From contig JBCBNX010000008.1 of assembly GCA_039821555.1 (NCBI GenBank), positions 62,001-126,000 on the forward strand: a DNA stretch of 64,000 bases, in the 5' to 3' direction. Made by a program: the position numbers and the translations under genes. Origin of the DNA: Bacteroidota bacterium. Lineage in GTDB: Bacteria > Bacteroidota > Rhodothermia > Rhodothermales > Rubricoccaceae. The notes below the pieces were generated by a model. The model ran no database searches. It was given only the letters and a program-made list of their open reading frames with translations, and was not told the origin of the DNA. How positions within the stretch are numbered: position 1 is the stretch's first letter; every line of letters starts with the position of its first letter. Positions 56,327-64,000 of this stretch are shown here, piece after piece.

Positions 56327-57544
56327 ATGCCCGAGCCCATACCTGCGCCGATCCATGTCCTCGTCGTCGATGACGAGCCGGACCTGGAGTTGCTGATCCG
56401 GCACAAGTTTCGGCGGCAGGTGCGCGAGGGGCGGCTCGCGCTCACCTTCGCGGGCGACGGCGTCGAGGCGCTCGCGGCGGTCGAGGCCGACCCGCAGATC
56501 GAGCTCGTGCTCTCGGACATCAACATGCCGCGCATGGATGGGCTGACGCTCCTCGGCAAGCTGCGCGAACTGGACCGCGCACTCAAGGTGGTGATCGTGT
56601 CAGCCTACGGCGACATGGCCAACATCCGCACGGCGATGAACCGCGGCGCGTTCGACTTCGTCACGAAGCCCATCAACTTCGAGGACCTCGCGCTCATCGT
56701 CAACAAGGCCCACGAAGAGCTTGACAAGCTGCGCCAGGCCGACTTGCTGCGGCGCCAGCTAAACGTCATCCAGCGCGAGTTGGAGATCGCAAGCCGCATC
56801 CAACTCTCGATGCTCCCCGCGGCGACGCCCGCCTTCCCTGAACGCGAGGACTTCGACCTCCACGCGACGATGCTGCCTGCCCAGGAGGTCGGCGGCGATT
56901 TCTACGACTGCTTTCTGATCGACTCCGATCCAGGTAACGAAGCCGGCGGTGCGCCGCCGCGCCTCGGCTTCGTCGTGGGCGACGTGTCGGGCAAGGGCGT
57001 TGGCGCGGCGCTTTTCATGGCGATCACCCGGACGATGCTCCGCGCCACAGCGCTGCAAGGACTCCCCCCACACGAGGTCGTGCGCCACGCCAACCGCGTA
57101 CTCCATCCGGAGAGCATGACGCACATGTTCGTCACGCTCGTCTACGGCGTGCTCGACCTGACGACGGGCGAGGTGGCGTTCACCAACGCCGGGCACCACC
57201 ACCCCGTGGTGCTGCGCCACGACGGCTCGCGGGCAACGTGCCCGTGCGCCCGCGGTCTCGGGCTCTGCCTCACGAGCGACTTCGCCTACGCCTCCAACAG
57301 CGTCACCCTGGCTCCGGGCGATACGCTGCTGCTCTACACCGATGGCCTCACCGAAGCCGTAGATGTGAGCGGCACCCAGTTCGAGGAGACGCGCCTCGCC
57401 GAGAGCCTCGGCACGCTCCCCGACTGCTCCCCCGCTGAGGTCATCCGCCACTTGCTCAGCGCGGTGGAGTCGTTCTCCGACGACGCCCCACAGGCTGACG
57501 ACCTGACGCTGCTCGCCGTGCAGTATCACGCACCTCTCGCCTGA
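56327..57544 (+). CDS. Receiver-PP2C (SpoIIE/RsbU-type) phosphatase
   Basis: This 405-residue protein joins a receiver (residues 8-130, Asp64 in LSDINMPRMDG, Lys in FVTKPINF) through a coiled coil (LRQADLLRRQLNVIQRELEIASRIQ) to a PP2C-type serine phosphatase. The phosphatase shows QEVGGDFYD, VVGDVSGKGVGAALFM, NAGHHHPVV, LLLYTDGLTEA and a final ADDLTLLAV. Such proteins dephosphorylate anti-sigma antagonists in partner-switching pathways. No anti-sigma or STAS gene lies in the window, so the target is elsewhere. Phosphorylation presumably comes from one of the two flanking kinases. Confidence 0.92.
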   Translation: MPEPIPAPIHVLVVDDEPDLELLIRHKFRRQVREGRLALTFAGDGVEALAAVEADPQIELVLSDINMPRMDGLTLLGKLRELDRALKVVIVSAYGDMANIRTAMNRGAFDFVTKPINFEDLALIVNKAHEELDKLRQADLLRRQLNVIQRELEIASRIQLSMLPAATPAFPEREDFDLHATMLPAQEVGGDFYDCFLIDSDPGNEAGGAPPRLGFVVGDVSGKGVGAALFMAITRTMLRATALQGLPPHEVVRHANRVLHPESMTHMFVTLVYGVLDLTTGEVAFTNAGHHHPVVLRHDGSRATCPCARGLGLCLTSDFAYASNSVTLAPGDTLLLYTDGLTEAVDVSGTQFEETRLAESLGTLPDCSPAEVIRHLLSAVESFSDDAPQADDLTLLAVQYHAPLA

Positions 57545-57592
57545 GCAGACAGCCGAACGCTGTCCTACTCCAAACGGCTGACCGCGCGCGCC

Positions 57593-57620
57593 TTGTCGCC
57601 AGGCAATCCGGCCGTATACT
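57593..57620 (+). promoter_or_regulatory. Possible promoter for the hybrid kinase
   Basis: TTGTCG (57593-57598) and TATACT (57615-57620), spaced 16, end 58 bases upstream of the kinase ATG at 57678. They resemble vegetative -35/-10 elements. Confidence 0.35.
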
Positions 57621-57677
57621 GTCTGCTACTCACCCACTCGTTGCCACCGCGGCTTTTCCACTCCGCCACCCTCCGCG

Positions 57678-59168
57678 ATGACATCCGAGTTAACGGACGT
57701 TCTCCCGCTCCTCGCCCCCGAGCTTCTCTACGCCACCTGCGCCCCGGACGGTAGTCGCCTCCACTGCAACACCGCATGGGGATCGATTCTCGGCAAGGAT
57801 GAGCTGTGGGCGGCCATGAACGAAGAAGACGCACGCTTTGCTAAGGAATACCTGAGCGAGGCGGCGTCTGGCGGCCTCGTCACCAACCAGGTCTTTCTCG
57901 TTGACCGGCACAAGCGTGACCTCCCGGTCCCGGTGCTGCTCAACTTCTTGCCGATCTACCTCCCCGATCAACAAGCGGGTAACCTCTCCGTCATGGTCAC
58001 GGGCGAGGTCCTTCAGGAGCCCGTGAGTTGGGCAACGGAGCAGACGCGCCGCCGACGGATGGAGATGCTCGGTCAGATGGCGATGGGCATCGCGCACGAC
58101 TTCAACAACCTGCTCACGTCTATCCTCGGGCACACAGAGCTGCTGCGCGGCGACCTCACGAACCTCTTCGGCGGTCATGGCTCGCTCGCCACCGACGCCG
58201 TGGGCCAACTCAAGATGATCGAGCGCGCCGCAATGGACGGGGCCGTGCTCGTCAGGAAAATCCAGCAATACATCCGTCACGAGAAACAAGAACGCTTCGA
58301 GCACATCGACCTTTCGGAGTTGATCGAGGAAGTCCTCGCGCTGACGCGGCCCTACTGGTACAACGAGCCACGCCGTCAGGGCATTCTGATCCGCACGCGC
58401 AAGCAGCTCGCCGAGCTGCCCGATGTTGCAGGGTCAGGCACGGAGCTGCGTGAGGTGTTTGCCAACCTCGTCCTCAACGCCGTTCAGGCGATGCCCCAAG
58501 GCGGCACCATCACCGTGCGGACCTACGTCGACGAGGCGCGCGGGGTCGTTGCCGAAGTGCGCGACAACGGGAAAGGCATGCCGGAGGACGTACGCTCGCG
58601 CATCTTCGAGCCGCTGTTCACCACCAAAGGCGAGAAAGGCACTGGCATGGGCCTGACCGTGTCCTACGGCATAGTCCAGGAGCACGAAGGCACCATCGAG
58701 GTGGCCAGTGAGGCAGGCGAAGGCACCAAGTTTACACTCACGTTCCCCGTGGCGACGGACCGTGCGGTGCAGATCGCGACCGATCCACCCGAGCCCTCGT
58801 TCCACCCGGCCGAAGCCAAGGCGGGCCGCCTGCTCGTCGTGGACGACGAGGAGATGGTCCGCTCGGTGACGGGCCGTCTGCTTCGCCTGAAAGGCCACGA
58901 GGTCGACGAGGCCGAAGGGGGCGAGAAGGCGCTCGCGCTCATCGCCGATCAACCGTACGACCTCGTGCTCACGGACCTCTCCATGCCGGAGATGAGCGGC
59001 CGCGAACTAGCCTTCCGCATCCGGCAGCATCACCCGCGCCAGCCGATCATCCTCCTCACGGGCGACACCGATGCTAAGGACGGCACCGAGCACGTCGATG
59101 TGGTCGTCAAGAAGCCGTTCAAGCTCGACGATCTCGAAGCCGTCGTGCAGCGCCTCCTCAACGGATAA
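57678..59168 (+). CDS. Hybrid histidine kinase with PAS-like sensor and receiver
   Basis: This 496-residue cytoplasmic protein has a PAS-like N-terminal domain at about 10-115. HisKA follows with His140 in GIAHDFNNLLTSILGH, of the HDFNN class common in hybrid kinases. HATPase_c has NLVLNAVQAMPQGG, DNGKGMPEDV and GTGMGLTVSYGIV. A C-terminal receiver at about 378-495 has Asp433 in LTDLSMPEMSGREL. No membrane segment is visible, so the signal is intracellular. It closes a run of signalling genes on the plus strand; the next gene starts 12 bases after its stop. Confidence 0.93.
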   Translation: MTSELTDVLPLLAPELLYATCAPDGSRLHCNTAWGSILGKDELWAAMNEEDARFAKEYLSEAASGGLVTNQVFLVDRHKRDLPVPVLLNFLPIYLPDQQAGNLSVMVTGEVLQEPVSWATEQTRRRRMEMLGQMAMGIAHDFNNLLTSILGHTELLRGDLTNLFGGHGSLATDAVGQLKMIERAAMDGAVLVRKIQQYIRHEKQERFEHIDLSELIEEVLALTRPYWYNEPRRQGILIRTRKQLAELPDVAGSGTELREVFANLVLNAVQAMPQGGTITVRTYVDEARGVVAEVRDNGKGMPEDVRSRIFEPLFTTKGEKGTGMGLTVSYGIVQEHEGTIEVASEAGEGTKFTLTFPVATDRAVQIATDPPEPSFHPAEAKAGRLLVVDDEEMVRSVTGRLLRLKGHEVDEAEGGEKALALIADQPYDLVLTDLSMPEMSGRELAFRIRQHHPRQPIILLTGDTDAKDGTEHVDVVVKKPFKLDDLEAVVQRLLNG

Positions 59169-59180
59169 GGACGCCCTGCC

Positions 59181-59570
59181 ATGTTCGGCGACCTCGGTAT
59201 GCGAGCAGTCTTCGCCGCGAACGTCCTCGTCGCAGGCATCGTAGGCTTCTCGTCCCTCTTCACGCCCGAGCGGGCCACCCAGACCGTCTTCGAAGGCACC
59301 GCGTCGCCCGGCGCGGCGATGGGCGTGACGGGTGCGTTCTGGGTTACCGTCGCGCTGCTCTCCATCGCCGGGCTCGTGTGGCCGACACGCATGGCGCCGG
59401 TCCTCCTGGTGCAGCTGTGCTACAAGGCGCTCTGGCTCGCGTTCTTTGCCGCGCCAGCGTGGCAGGCCGGACGCCCGGTGCCAAGCGGCATTGCCTCGTT
59501 CTTTGCCGTCTGGGTCGTCGTGCTCCCGTTCGTGATCCCGTGGCGCGCGCTCTTCGGCGCAGCACACTGA
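59181..59570 (+). CDS. Small four-helix membrane protein
   Basis: This 129-residue integral membrane protein has four predicted helices (about 5-25, 42-65, 70-92 and 102-123). I do not recognise a conserved catalytic motif. Size and helix number recall DoxX-like or similar small membrane families, without firm evidence. It starts 12 bases after the hybrid kinase stop and may be co-transcribed with it. Confidence 0.75.
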   Translation: MFGDLGMRAVFAANVLVAGIVGFSSLFTPERATQTVFEGTASPGAAMGVTGAFWVTVALLSIAGLVWPTRMAPVLLVQLCYKALWLAFFAAPAWQAGRPVPSGIASFFAVWVVVLPFVIPWRALFGAAH

Positions 59571-59572
59571 CG

Positions 59573-59680
59573 GCGGCGGCGCAGACGGTCGTGCTGCGCT
59601 TCGGGAAGAAGATCCTCGTGGTCTTCCCCGCCGACCCGGACGCGTTTGAGGCAGGCCTGACCGCATTGGAATCGGTGTAG
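59573..59680 (+). pseudogene. Possible C-terminal remnant of a PH-like domain protein
   Basis: The frame after the preceding stop reads QTVVLRFGKKILVVF and then PADPDAFEAGLTAL before a TAG. The alternation and the ending look like the C-terminus of a small bacterial PH-like domain protein (strand, strand, then a DPxAFxxAL helix). Upstream, the same frame runs antiparallel in sense to no known fold inside the membrane protein gene, so only a 35-residue tail survives. Confidence 0.35.
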
Positions 59681-59742
59681 AAGCCTTCCCTCATCCGTTG
59701 TCACACCAACTCGACTAGACGGTGGTGCACACTCACTCCAGA

Positions 59743-59809
59743 GTCATTCCCGCGAAAGCGGGAGCCCATTCGGGACCGCCTATGGATCCCGGATCAAGTT
59801 CGGGGTGAC
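59743..59809. repeat. REP-like dispersed element
   Basis: GTCATTCCCGCGAAAGCGGGA.. to ..CGGGGTGAC with an internal CCCGC-GAAA-GCGGG hairpin and GGATCCCGGATCAAG is the well-known intergenic repeat type seen in many bacterial genomes. The ends are complementary (GTCA/TGAC). Confidence 0.6.
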
Positions 59810-59912
59810 CAAGATGTGGTTCGGGGACGTTGCACCACGATCTCAAAGAACTGGTAGCATGTCTAACGCGGTTCAGCACCGCATCGATGCTACAGAACCG
59901 TCGAGTCGGTAG

Positions 59913-59938
59913 AGATCTTGAGACAAGCTCAGGATGAC
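59913..59938. repeat. Short dispersed repeat word
   Basis: AGATCTTGAGACAAGCTCAGGATGAC is the reverse complement of the GTCATCCTGAGCTTGTCTCAAGATCT type common between genes, related to the pair near 20.2-20.4 kb. Confidence 0.5.
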
Positions 59939-59965
59939 GTGGAGAGGTCGCTCAGGATGCTCTAC

Positions 59966-61012
59966 CTAAACCCCGTAGCGGTCGGCGAAGTCGAGGAAGC
60001 GGCGGCTGAGCGCCTGCGCGAGCTTGGGCGAGTTGCCCCACGCGCGGTTGTTGGCGATGGTGAACAGCGTGACGCCCTGTTCGATGGCCTTGTAGGCGAG
60101 CGCCGTGGCCTCGTTGATCATCGTGCGCGCCTGCGCGGTCTGCGATAGATCAGGCACGGCGTCGGTGAACGGGTAGGCGTGGGCGAACGCGGCAGCGTAC
60201 TTCATCTCGCGCGGGTTCAGGAGCCGCAGGATTGCCTCGCCATCGCCGGAGGAAAAGCGCTTACCGACGAGCTTCCACTGGGCCTGAAGCGACGGGAGCC
60301 ACGTCCAGTGGCTGAACACGAAGCCGAGCCCGTTGGCCGCGAGCCAGTCCGTGTAGAGCGGCGAGAGTAGGTGCGGCGACCGTACTTCGAGGTGGTAGGG
60401 CAGCGGCGGCACCTCCGCGAAGAAGCGGTCGAGTTCGGCCACGAACGCCTCGGGCTCCGGCGACTCGCGCACGCGGGCATACTCCTGCTCGAAGATGACG
60501 CCCGCGAGCCGCTCGCCGAGGAGGTCGAACGCAGGCTCGGCGAACTGCTGCTCAAAGCCCGTGGGATCGAGATACGTCTCGTTCTCGACGAAGCCACCCT
60601 TGCGCCGGAGCACGCGCGCCGCGAACTGCTGCGGGGCCTTCAGGAGAAAGAGCGCGTCGTCCGGGGCGTGCTCGGCGTACTGCCGGAGGACGTGGTAGTT
60701 GGGCGACGGCTCGCCGTCGGGGTTGACGAGCGGACGGTAGAACGTGAAGTCGAGTTCGAGGACGCCGAAGTGCTGGAAGTAGTCCACCACGGACGTGATC
60801 GGCAACAGGCGCTCTTCGAAGGACTCGCCGCCGAGCTTTTTCGCACGCGTCGTCACCTCGGCCTCCCACGACTCGGGGTAGACCTGCCCGATCCACGCAG
60901 CGTAGCGGTCTGACGCCGTCCCGTAGGCCAGGCGCGGGTGCAGCGCGCGGAAGTCGAAGCGCTCGACGGCGGCCAGACGGTCTGCGATGGAAGGCGGAGC
61001 GAGGTTAGACAT
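59966..61012 (-). CDS. DUF72 (YecE-like) protein
   Basis: This 348-residue protein belongs to the DUF72 TIM-barrel family: YGTASDRYAAWIGQVYPESW near the N-terminus, VLELDFTFYR, FLLKAPQQFAARVLR, and LFTIANNRAWGNSPKLAQAL at the C-terminus, where family members have NNHxxG-like residues. The activity of DUF72 proteins is not established. The frame is open further upstream, but the ATG at 61012 is the plausible start and has an exact TAGGTTTG element 22 bases before it. It is downstream of, and on the same strand as, the FG-GAP gene. Confidence 0.88.
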   Translation of the reverse strand: MSNLAPPSIADRLAAVERFDFRALHPRLAYGTASDRYAAWIGQVYPESWEAEVTTRAKKLGGESFEERLLPITSVVDYFQHFGVLELDFTFYRPLVNPDGEPSPNYHVLRQYAEHAPDDALFLLKAPQQFAARVLRRKGGFVENETYLDPTGFEQQFAEPAFDLLGERLAGVIFEQEYARVRESPEPEAFVAELDRFFAEVPPLPYHLEVRSPHLLSPLYTDWLAANGLGFVFSHWTWLPSLQAQWKLVGKRFSSGDGEAILRLLNPREMKYAAAFAHAYPFTDAVPDLSQTAQARTMINEATALAYKAIEQGVTLFTIANNRAWGNSPKLAQALSRRFLDFADRYGV

Positions 61013-61033
61013 GGCAGGGTAAGATGGTGCCCT

Positions 61034-61041
61034 CAAACCTA
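61034..61041 (-). promoter_or_regulatory. TAnnTTTG -7 element for the DUF72 gene
   Basis: Minus-strand TAGGTTTG matches the Bacteroidota -7 consensus and lies 22 bases upstream of the start at 61012, leaving a very short leader. It falls in the 37-base gap to the upstream gene. Confidence 0.45.
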
Positions 61042-61049
61042 CGCCGAGC

Positions 61050-62693
61050 CTACCGTGCGAGTACGAGTCGTCGTGTGTCCATCCGGTCGCCGTGCACCAA
61101 CTGGGCAACGTAGATCCCGCTCGGCAGCGCACGCCCGTCGAAGCGCACCGAGTGCGCGCCTGCACCGTACCGGCTGTCCGCCAGCACAGCGACCTCGCGG
61201 CCGAGGGCATCGTACACGACCAGCCGCACCGCCCCGGCGGCGGGCACGTCGAAGGTCAGCGTGGTCGTTTCGGCGAAGGGATTCGGGTAGGCAGCGTTCA
61301 GGTTCAGATCAACGACTGGCGCGGCGACCTCCTCGGCCACCGTGCGGACGCTTCCGAAGACATACGCGCCACCGAACGAGCCGACGATCACCTCGTCTGC
61401 CCCGTCGCCGTTGAGATCGCCTGCCGAAGCAATGCCTGCTCCGAATGCCGGGCCCGCGTCCTCCGGCGCAGCAAGTATGGCGAGCAAGGCCCCGTCGCTC
61501 CCACAGAACACATAGCCCTCGCCCACGCCCTCCCCTCCGTTCATCGCGCTGGCCGCCAGATCCGGCTGTCCATCCCCATCCGCGTCGGCGAGCGGTGCGA
61601 GCGCAAACCCGAATCCTACCACGTTCTCGGTATCATTCGGCGGCGCGATGGTGTAGAGGCGCGTTCCGGTCAGACCGCTGAACACGTGGACGGTCCCGAC
61701 GGCCTCCTTGCGATTCGTCGCCTGAACGAACGGCGTGCCGATGGCGATGTCCTCGTGCCCGTCGCCGTTGATGTCGCCGAGGCCCTCCACGGTCATGACC
61801 ATGGACCATGCATCGGGCCACACCAGAGCGAACTGGCGCAGGAGCGAACAATCCCGCCCGTCGAACGCATACGCCATACCCGTAGCACTCTCCGTCAAGG
61901 CCCCGCGAGTCTGGCTGTCTCCGACGATGAGGTCTGGCGTGCCATCCGCGTTCACATCGGCGGTCGAGATCGACGAGGCAAAGCTTGCGGTCAACGTCGG
62001 CGACTGGGCTGTGCAAATCGTACGTCCGTCTTCGCCGCGCAGCACGTGGACGCGCCCCGTACTGAACTGCGGCTCTCGGTTCACCTCAAACCGCGCACTG
62101 ACGGCGATGTCCGACACACCTCCACCGTCGAGGTCGCCCAGCGGAGTGATCGCCTCGCCGAAACGTCCGCCTTCCTGAGCAGCGGGCGACACGAAACGCC
62201 GCAACACCTCGCCGGTCGCGCTGCTAAACGCGACAGCGGTGCCGATCTCTGTGTCGTCTTGCTGAAACGTAGGGTCGCCCAGGATCACATCGGGCAGGCC
62301 GTCCCCGTCGAGGTCGCTTACGGGAGCGAGTCCTTGCCCAGGCTGCCCGTAGTAGGAGCGGCGATCAAAGCCGGCTGGATCGGGCTTTAGAGTGTGGAGC
62401 ACCTGGCCGTCCGCACCACTGACGACGTACGACAGCAGCGCGAGCCGCTCATCGACGACGGCTTCTGCAGTCGCGTAGGCCGCCCCTACCAGCAGATCGG
62501 GCCGCCCGTCTCCATCGATATCGCCAAGGCTCTGCACTGGAAAGCCGACGTAGCGCTGCACGTCCTCAGTGAACGGCATGCCTTCGGTGGGTGCGACGGA
62601 GAACAGCATGGGGAGTTGCTGCACGTCGGGTTGGGCAACGGCGAGCGGAGCCGCAACAGCAACGAAGAGCAGCACGAATGGGCGGGTCAGCAT
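61050..62693 (-). CDS. Secreted FG-GAP repeat protein with T9SS sorting tail
   Basis: This 547-residue protein has a signal peptide (FVLLFVAVAAPLAVAQ). Six or seven FG-GAP/integrin-alpha-like propeller repeats follow, each with a calcium-type loop such as GDIDGDGRPDLLVG, SDLDGDGLPDVILG, GDINGDGHEDIAIG and ADADGDGQPDLAAS. The last 85 residues are a T9SS type A sorting domain (AAYPNPFAETTTLTFDV, then VYDALGREVAVL and SGIYVAQL). The propeller probably mediates surface adhesion or ligand binding. It has a final Arg as in the other T9SS cargos here (LVLAR). Confidence 0.88.
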   Translation of the reverse strand: MLTRPFVLLFVAVAAPLAVAQPDVQQLPMLFSVAPTEGMPFTEDVQRYVGFPVQSLGDIDGDGRPDLLVGAAYATAEAVVDERLALLSYVVSGADGQVLHTLKPDPAGFDRRSYYGQPGQGLAPVSDLDGDGLPDVILGDPTFQQDDTEIGTAVAFSSATGEVLRRFVSPAAQEGGRFGEAITPLGDLDGGGVSDIAVSARFEVNREPQFSTGRVHVLRGEDGRTICTAQSPTLTASFASSISTADVNADGTPDLIVGDSQTRGALTESATGMAYAFDGRDCSLLRQFALVWPDAWSMVMTVEGLGDINGDGHEDIAIGTPFVQATNRKEAVGTVHVFSGLTGTRLYTIAPPNDTENVVGFGFALAPLADADGDGQPDLAASAMNGGEGVGEGYVFCGSDGALLAILAAPEDAGPAFGAGIASAGDLNGDGADEVIVGSFGGAYVFGSVRTVAEEVAAPVVDLNLNAAYPNPFAETTTLTFDVPAAGAVRLVVYDALGREVAVLADSRYGAGAHSVRFDGRALPSGIYVAQLVHGDRMDTRRLVLAR

Positions 62694-62836
62694 GGCGAGA
62701 AGCGACAGCGTGAGGTGGGGTCAAAACACCGCCTATAGCCTTCGAGACGACTGAAACAGGGCGCGATCCAGGCTGCGAGACTGTGCGCTACCTAGACGCT
62801 CAAGAAGTGTGCCGACCGCAATTCCCTGTGTTCGAG

Positions 62837-64000
62837 CTACGCCTCCACCGCCTCAGGCACATCGTCCACCGGCTGGCCGACCAGGCGCAGGATGACGACG
62901 AGCAGCACCGCGCTGATGGGGAGCATCACCCACCACGGCACGCCGAAGCCGACGGGCAGCGCGCACAGCAGCCACGCCACGCCGCCGACCAGCAGCGCAT
63001 ACGGCAACTGTGTCCGGACGTGGTCCACGAGGTCGCACTGGGTGGCGAGGCTCGACAGAATCGTGGTGTCTGAGATCGGCGAGCAGTGGTCGCCCCAGAC
63101 GGCTCCGGCCAGGACGGCCGCTACGGCCGCGTAGAGGATCGAGAGGTCGTCCGTGGTCCCCCCGGCGACCATCACCCCCCAGGCCAGCGGCACCACCAGC
63201 GGCATCAGGATACCCATCGTGCCCCAGCTGGAGCCCGTCGCGAACGCGGTAAACGCCGCCAGCAGGGCGATCAGGAACGGTAGCAGGCCCGGCGCGACGT
63301 TGCCCGTCAGCAGATCCGTCAGGAACGCCGCCGTGCCAAGCGCAGCGTTCACCTCCGAGAGCGCCCACGCGAGCACGAGGATCACGGCGGCGAGCAGGAT
63401 CGAGCGCGCGCCGTGGTACCACGCGTCCAGCGCCTGCTCCAGCGTCAGGATGCGCTGGCCCACCGAGAGCCCCACCGCCACGATCACGCCGAGCAACGAC
63501 GCCCAGAGGAGCGCCGTGTACGAGTTCGCCTCGCCGATGATGTTCTGCAGCGTGAGCGCGCCGCCGCCTTCGAGCACGGCGGCGCGGCCCGTCCACCACA
63601 GCCCGACGAGCACGCCGCCCACGAGGACGAGGATCGGCAGCGCCGCATTGACGATGCGCGCTGGAGCATCGGCGGGCGGTTCGAGGAGGTGTTGGTCGCC
63701 CGCGTCCGTCTCGATGGCGGAGCCGTGGCGGTAGAGTTGGCCGGTCTGCCGGGCGCGGCGTTCGGCGGCCAGCATCGGCCCGAAGTCTCGGCGCGTAAGA
63801 GCGACGGCGTAGACAAAAAACAGCGCCAGGATCGGGTAGTAGAGGTGCGGAATCGAGTTCAGGAAGACGCCGTACGCCGAGAGGTTGAGGCTGTCGATCT
63901 GCGCGCCCTCAATTTGGTTGAGGGCCTCGCCGATGAGGCCGACCTCGTAGCCGATCCACGTCGTCACGAACGCGAGGCACGCGATGGGCGCGGCGGTCGA
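62837..64000 (-). CDS. NhaC-family Na+/H+ antiporter (5' end outside window)
   Basis: The frame remains open to the right edge, so the start lies beyond 64000; a GTG at 63967 is internal. At least ten hydrophobic segments are present. The family landmarks are FATGSSWGTMGILMPLVVPLAW and VWGDHCSPISDTTILSSLATQCDLVDHVRTQLPYAL, typical of NhaC-type antiporters (which also include malate/lactate and arginine/ornithine-type exchangers). The protein exchanges sodium for protons or an organic anion across the inner membrane, which fits a marine or halotolerant organism. The subfamily substrate cannot be fixed. Confidence 0.9.
   Translation of the reverse strand, partial: STAAPIACLAFVTTWIGYEVGLIGEALNQIEGAQIDSLNLSAYGVFLNSIPHLYYPILALFFVYAVALTRRDFGPMLAAERRARQTGQLYRHGSAIETDAGDQHLLEPPADAPARIVNAALPILVLVGGVLVGLWWTGRAAVLEGGGALTLQNIIGEANSYTALLWASLLGVIVAVGLSVGQRILTLEQALDAWYHGARSILLAAVILVLAWALSEVNAALGTAAFLTDLLTGNVAPGLLPFLIALLAAFTAFATGSSWGTMGILMPLVVPLAWGVMVAGGTTDDLSILYAAVAAVLAGAVWGDHCSPISDTTILSSLATQCDLVDHVRTQLPYALLVGGVAWLLCALPVGFGVPWWVMLPISAVLLVVILRLVGQPVDDVPEAVEA

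Larger units (their letters stand above)
59571..59965. other. Repeat-rich intergenic region
   Basis: About 395 bases between the small membrane protein and the convergent DUF72 gene hold the PH-like tail, the REP element at 59743-59809 and a further repeat word (AGATCTTGAGACAAGCTCAGGATGAC) at 59913-59938. No complete gene is seen. Confidence 0.6.

Overview
The window is very GC-rich chromosomal DNA, densely coding on both strands. Gene content points to the Rhodothermota/Bacteroidota lineage, most like Rhodothermales (a marine Rubricoccaceae-like organism). The reasons are: three large secreted proteins end in type IX secretion (T9SS) sorting tails with a YPNP-type motif; the dipeptidyl peptidase, TamB, NagB/PIG-L fusion and beta-domain-bearing AmpG-like permease are of Bacteroidota type; few starts have a Shine-Dalgarno sequence; and several genes are preceded by a TAnnTTTG-like -7 element. 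The species assignment is inference. No phage, integrase, transposase, CRISPR array or rRNA was seen.

Layout. 1-9.8 kb: the end of a carboxypeptidase-regulatory-domain protein, an ankyrin fragment, ndk, a large secreted glycosidase-like protein, a phosphohexomutase, two class A beta-lactamase-fold proteins and a DapB-like dehydrogenase. 9.8-22.5 kb: what looks like a peptidoglycan recovery locus. It holds nagZ, an AmiE-like serine hydrolase overlapping nagZ by 4 bases, a NagB/PIG-L fusion and a BadF-type amino-sugar kinase in one minus-strand run. Around it are a divergent Zn-amidase-like lipoprotein with a golvesin-like domain, a double-GNAT acetyltransferase and an AmpG-like permease. A 13-bp minisatellite and REP-like elements sit inside this stretch. 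22.6-32.4 kb: housekeeping (cardiolipin synthase, polyphosphate kinase, tRNA-Arg, LolD-like ATPase, NtrC-type regulator, TPR membrane protein, GAPDH, PGK, tRNA-Gly). 32.4-46.4 kb: dipeptidyl peptidase IV, a 1156-residue T9SS cargo, an NTF2-like protein, an orphan ParA, two paralogous lipoproteins, and TamB.

46.7-52.2 kb: five co-directional genes. Four encode proteins with an N-terminal membrane anchor and an outer globular domain, in an order recalling the G-I-J-K pseudopilins of type II secretion or type IV pili, but without a prepilin-peptidase site. The fifth is a von Willebrand A membrane protein. This is my best candidate for an under-described system.

52.6-59.6 kb: a signalling cluster of a 7TM-type histidine kinase preceded by a decayed copy of its own C-terminus, a DapA-family enzyme, a stand-alone receiver, a receiver-PP2C phosphatase and a hybrid histidine kinase, then a small membrane protein. 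59.6-64 kb: dispersed repeats, a DUF72 protein, an FG-GAP T9SS cargo and the end of an NhaC-family antiporter.
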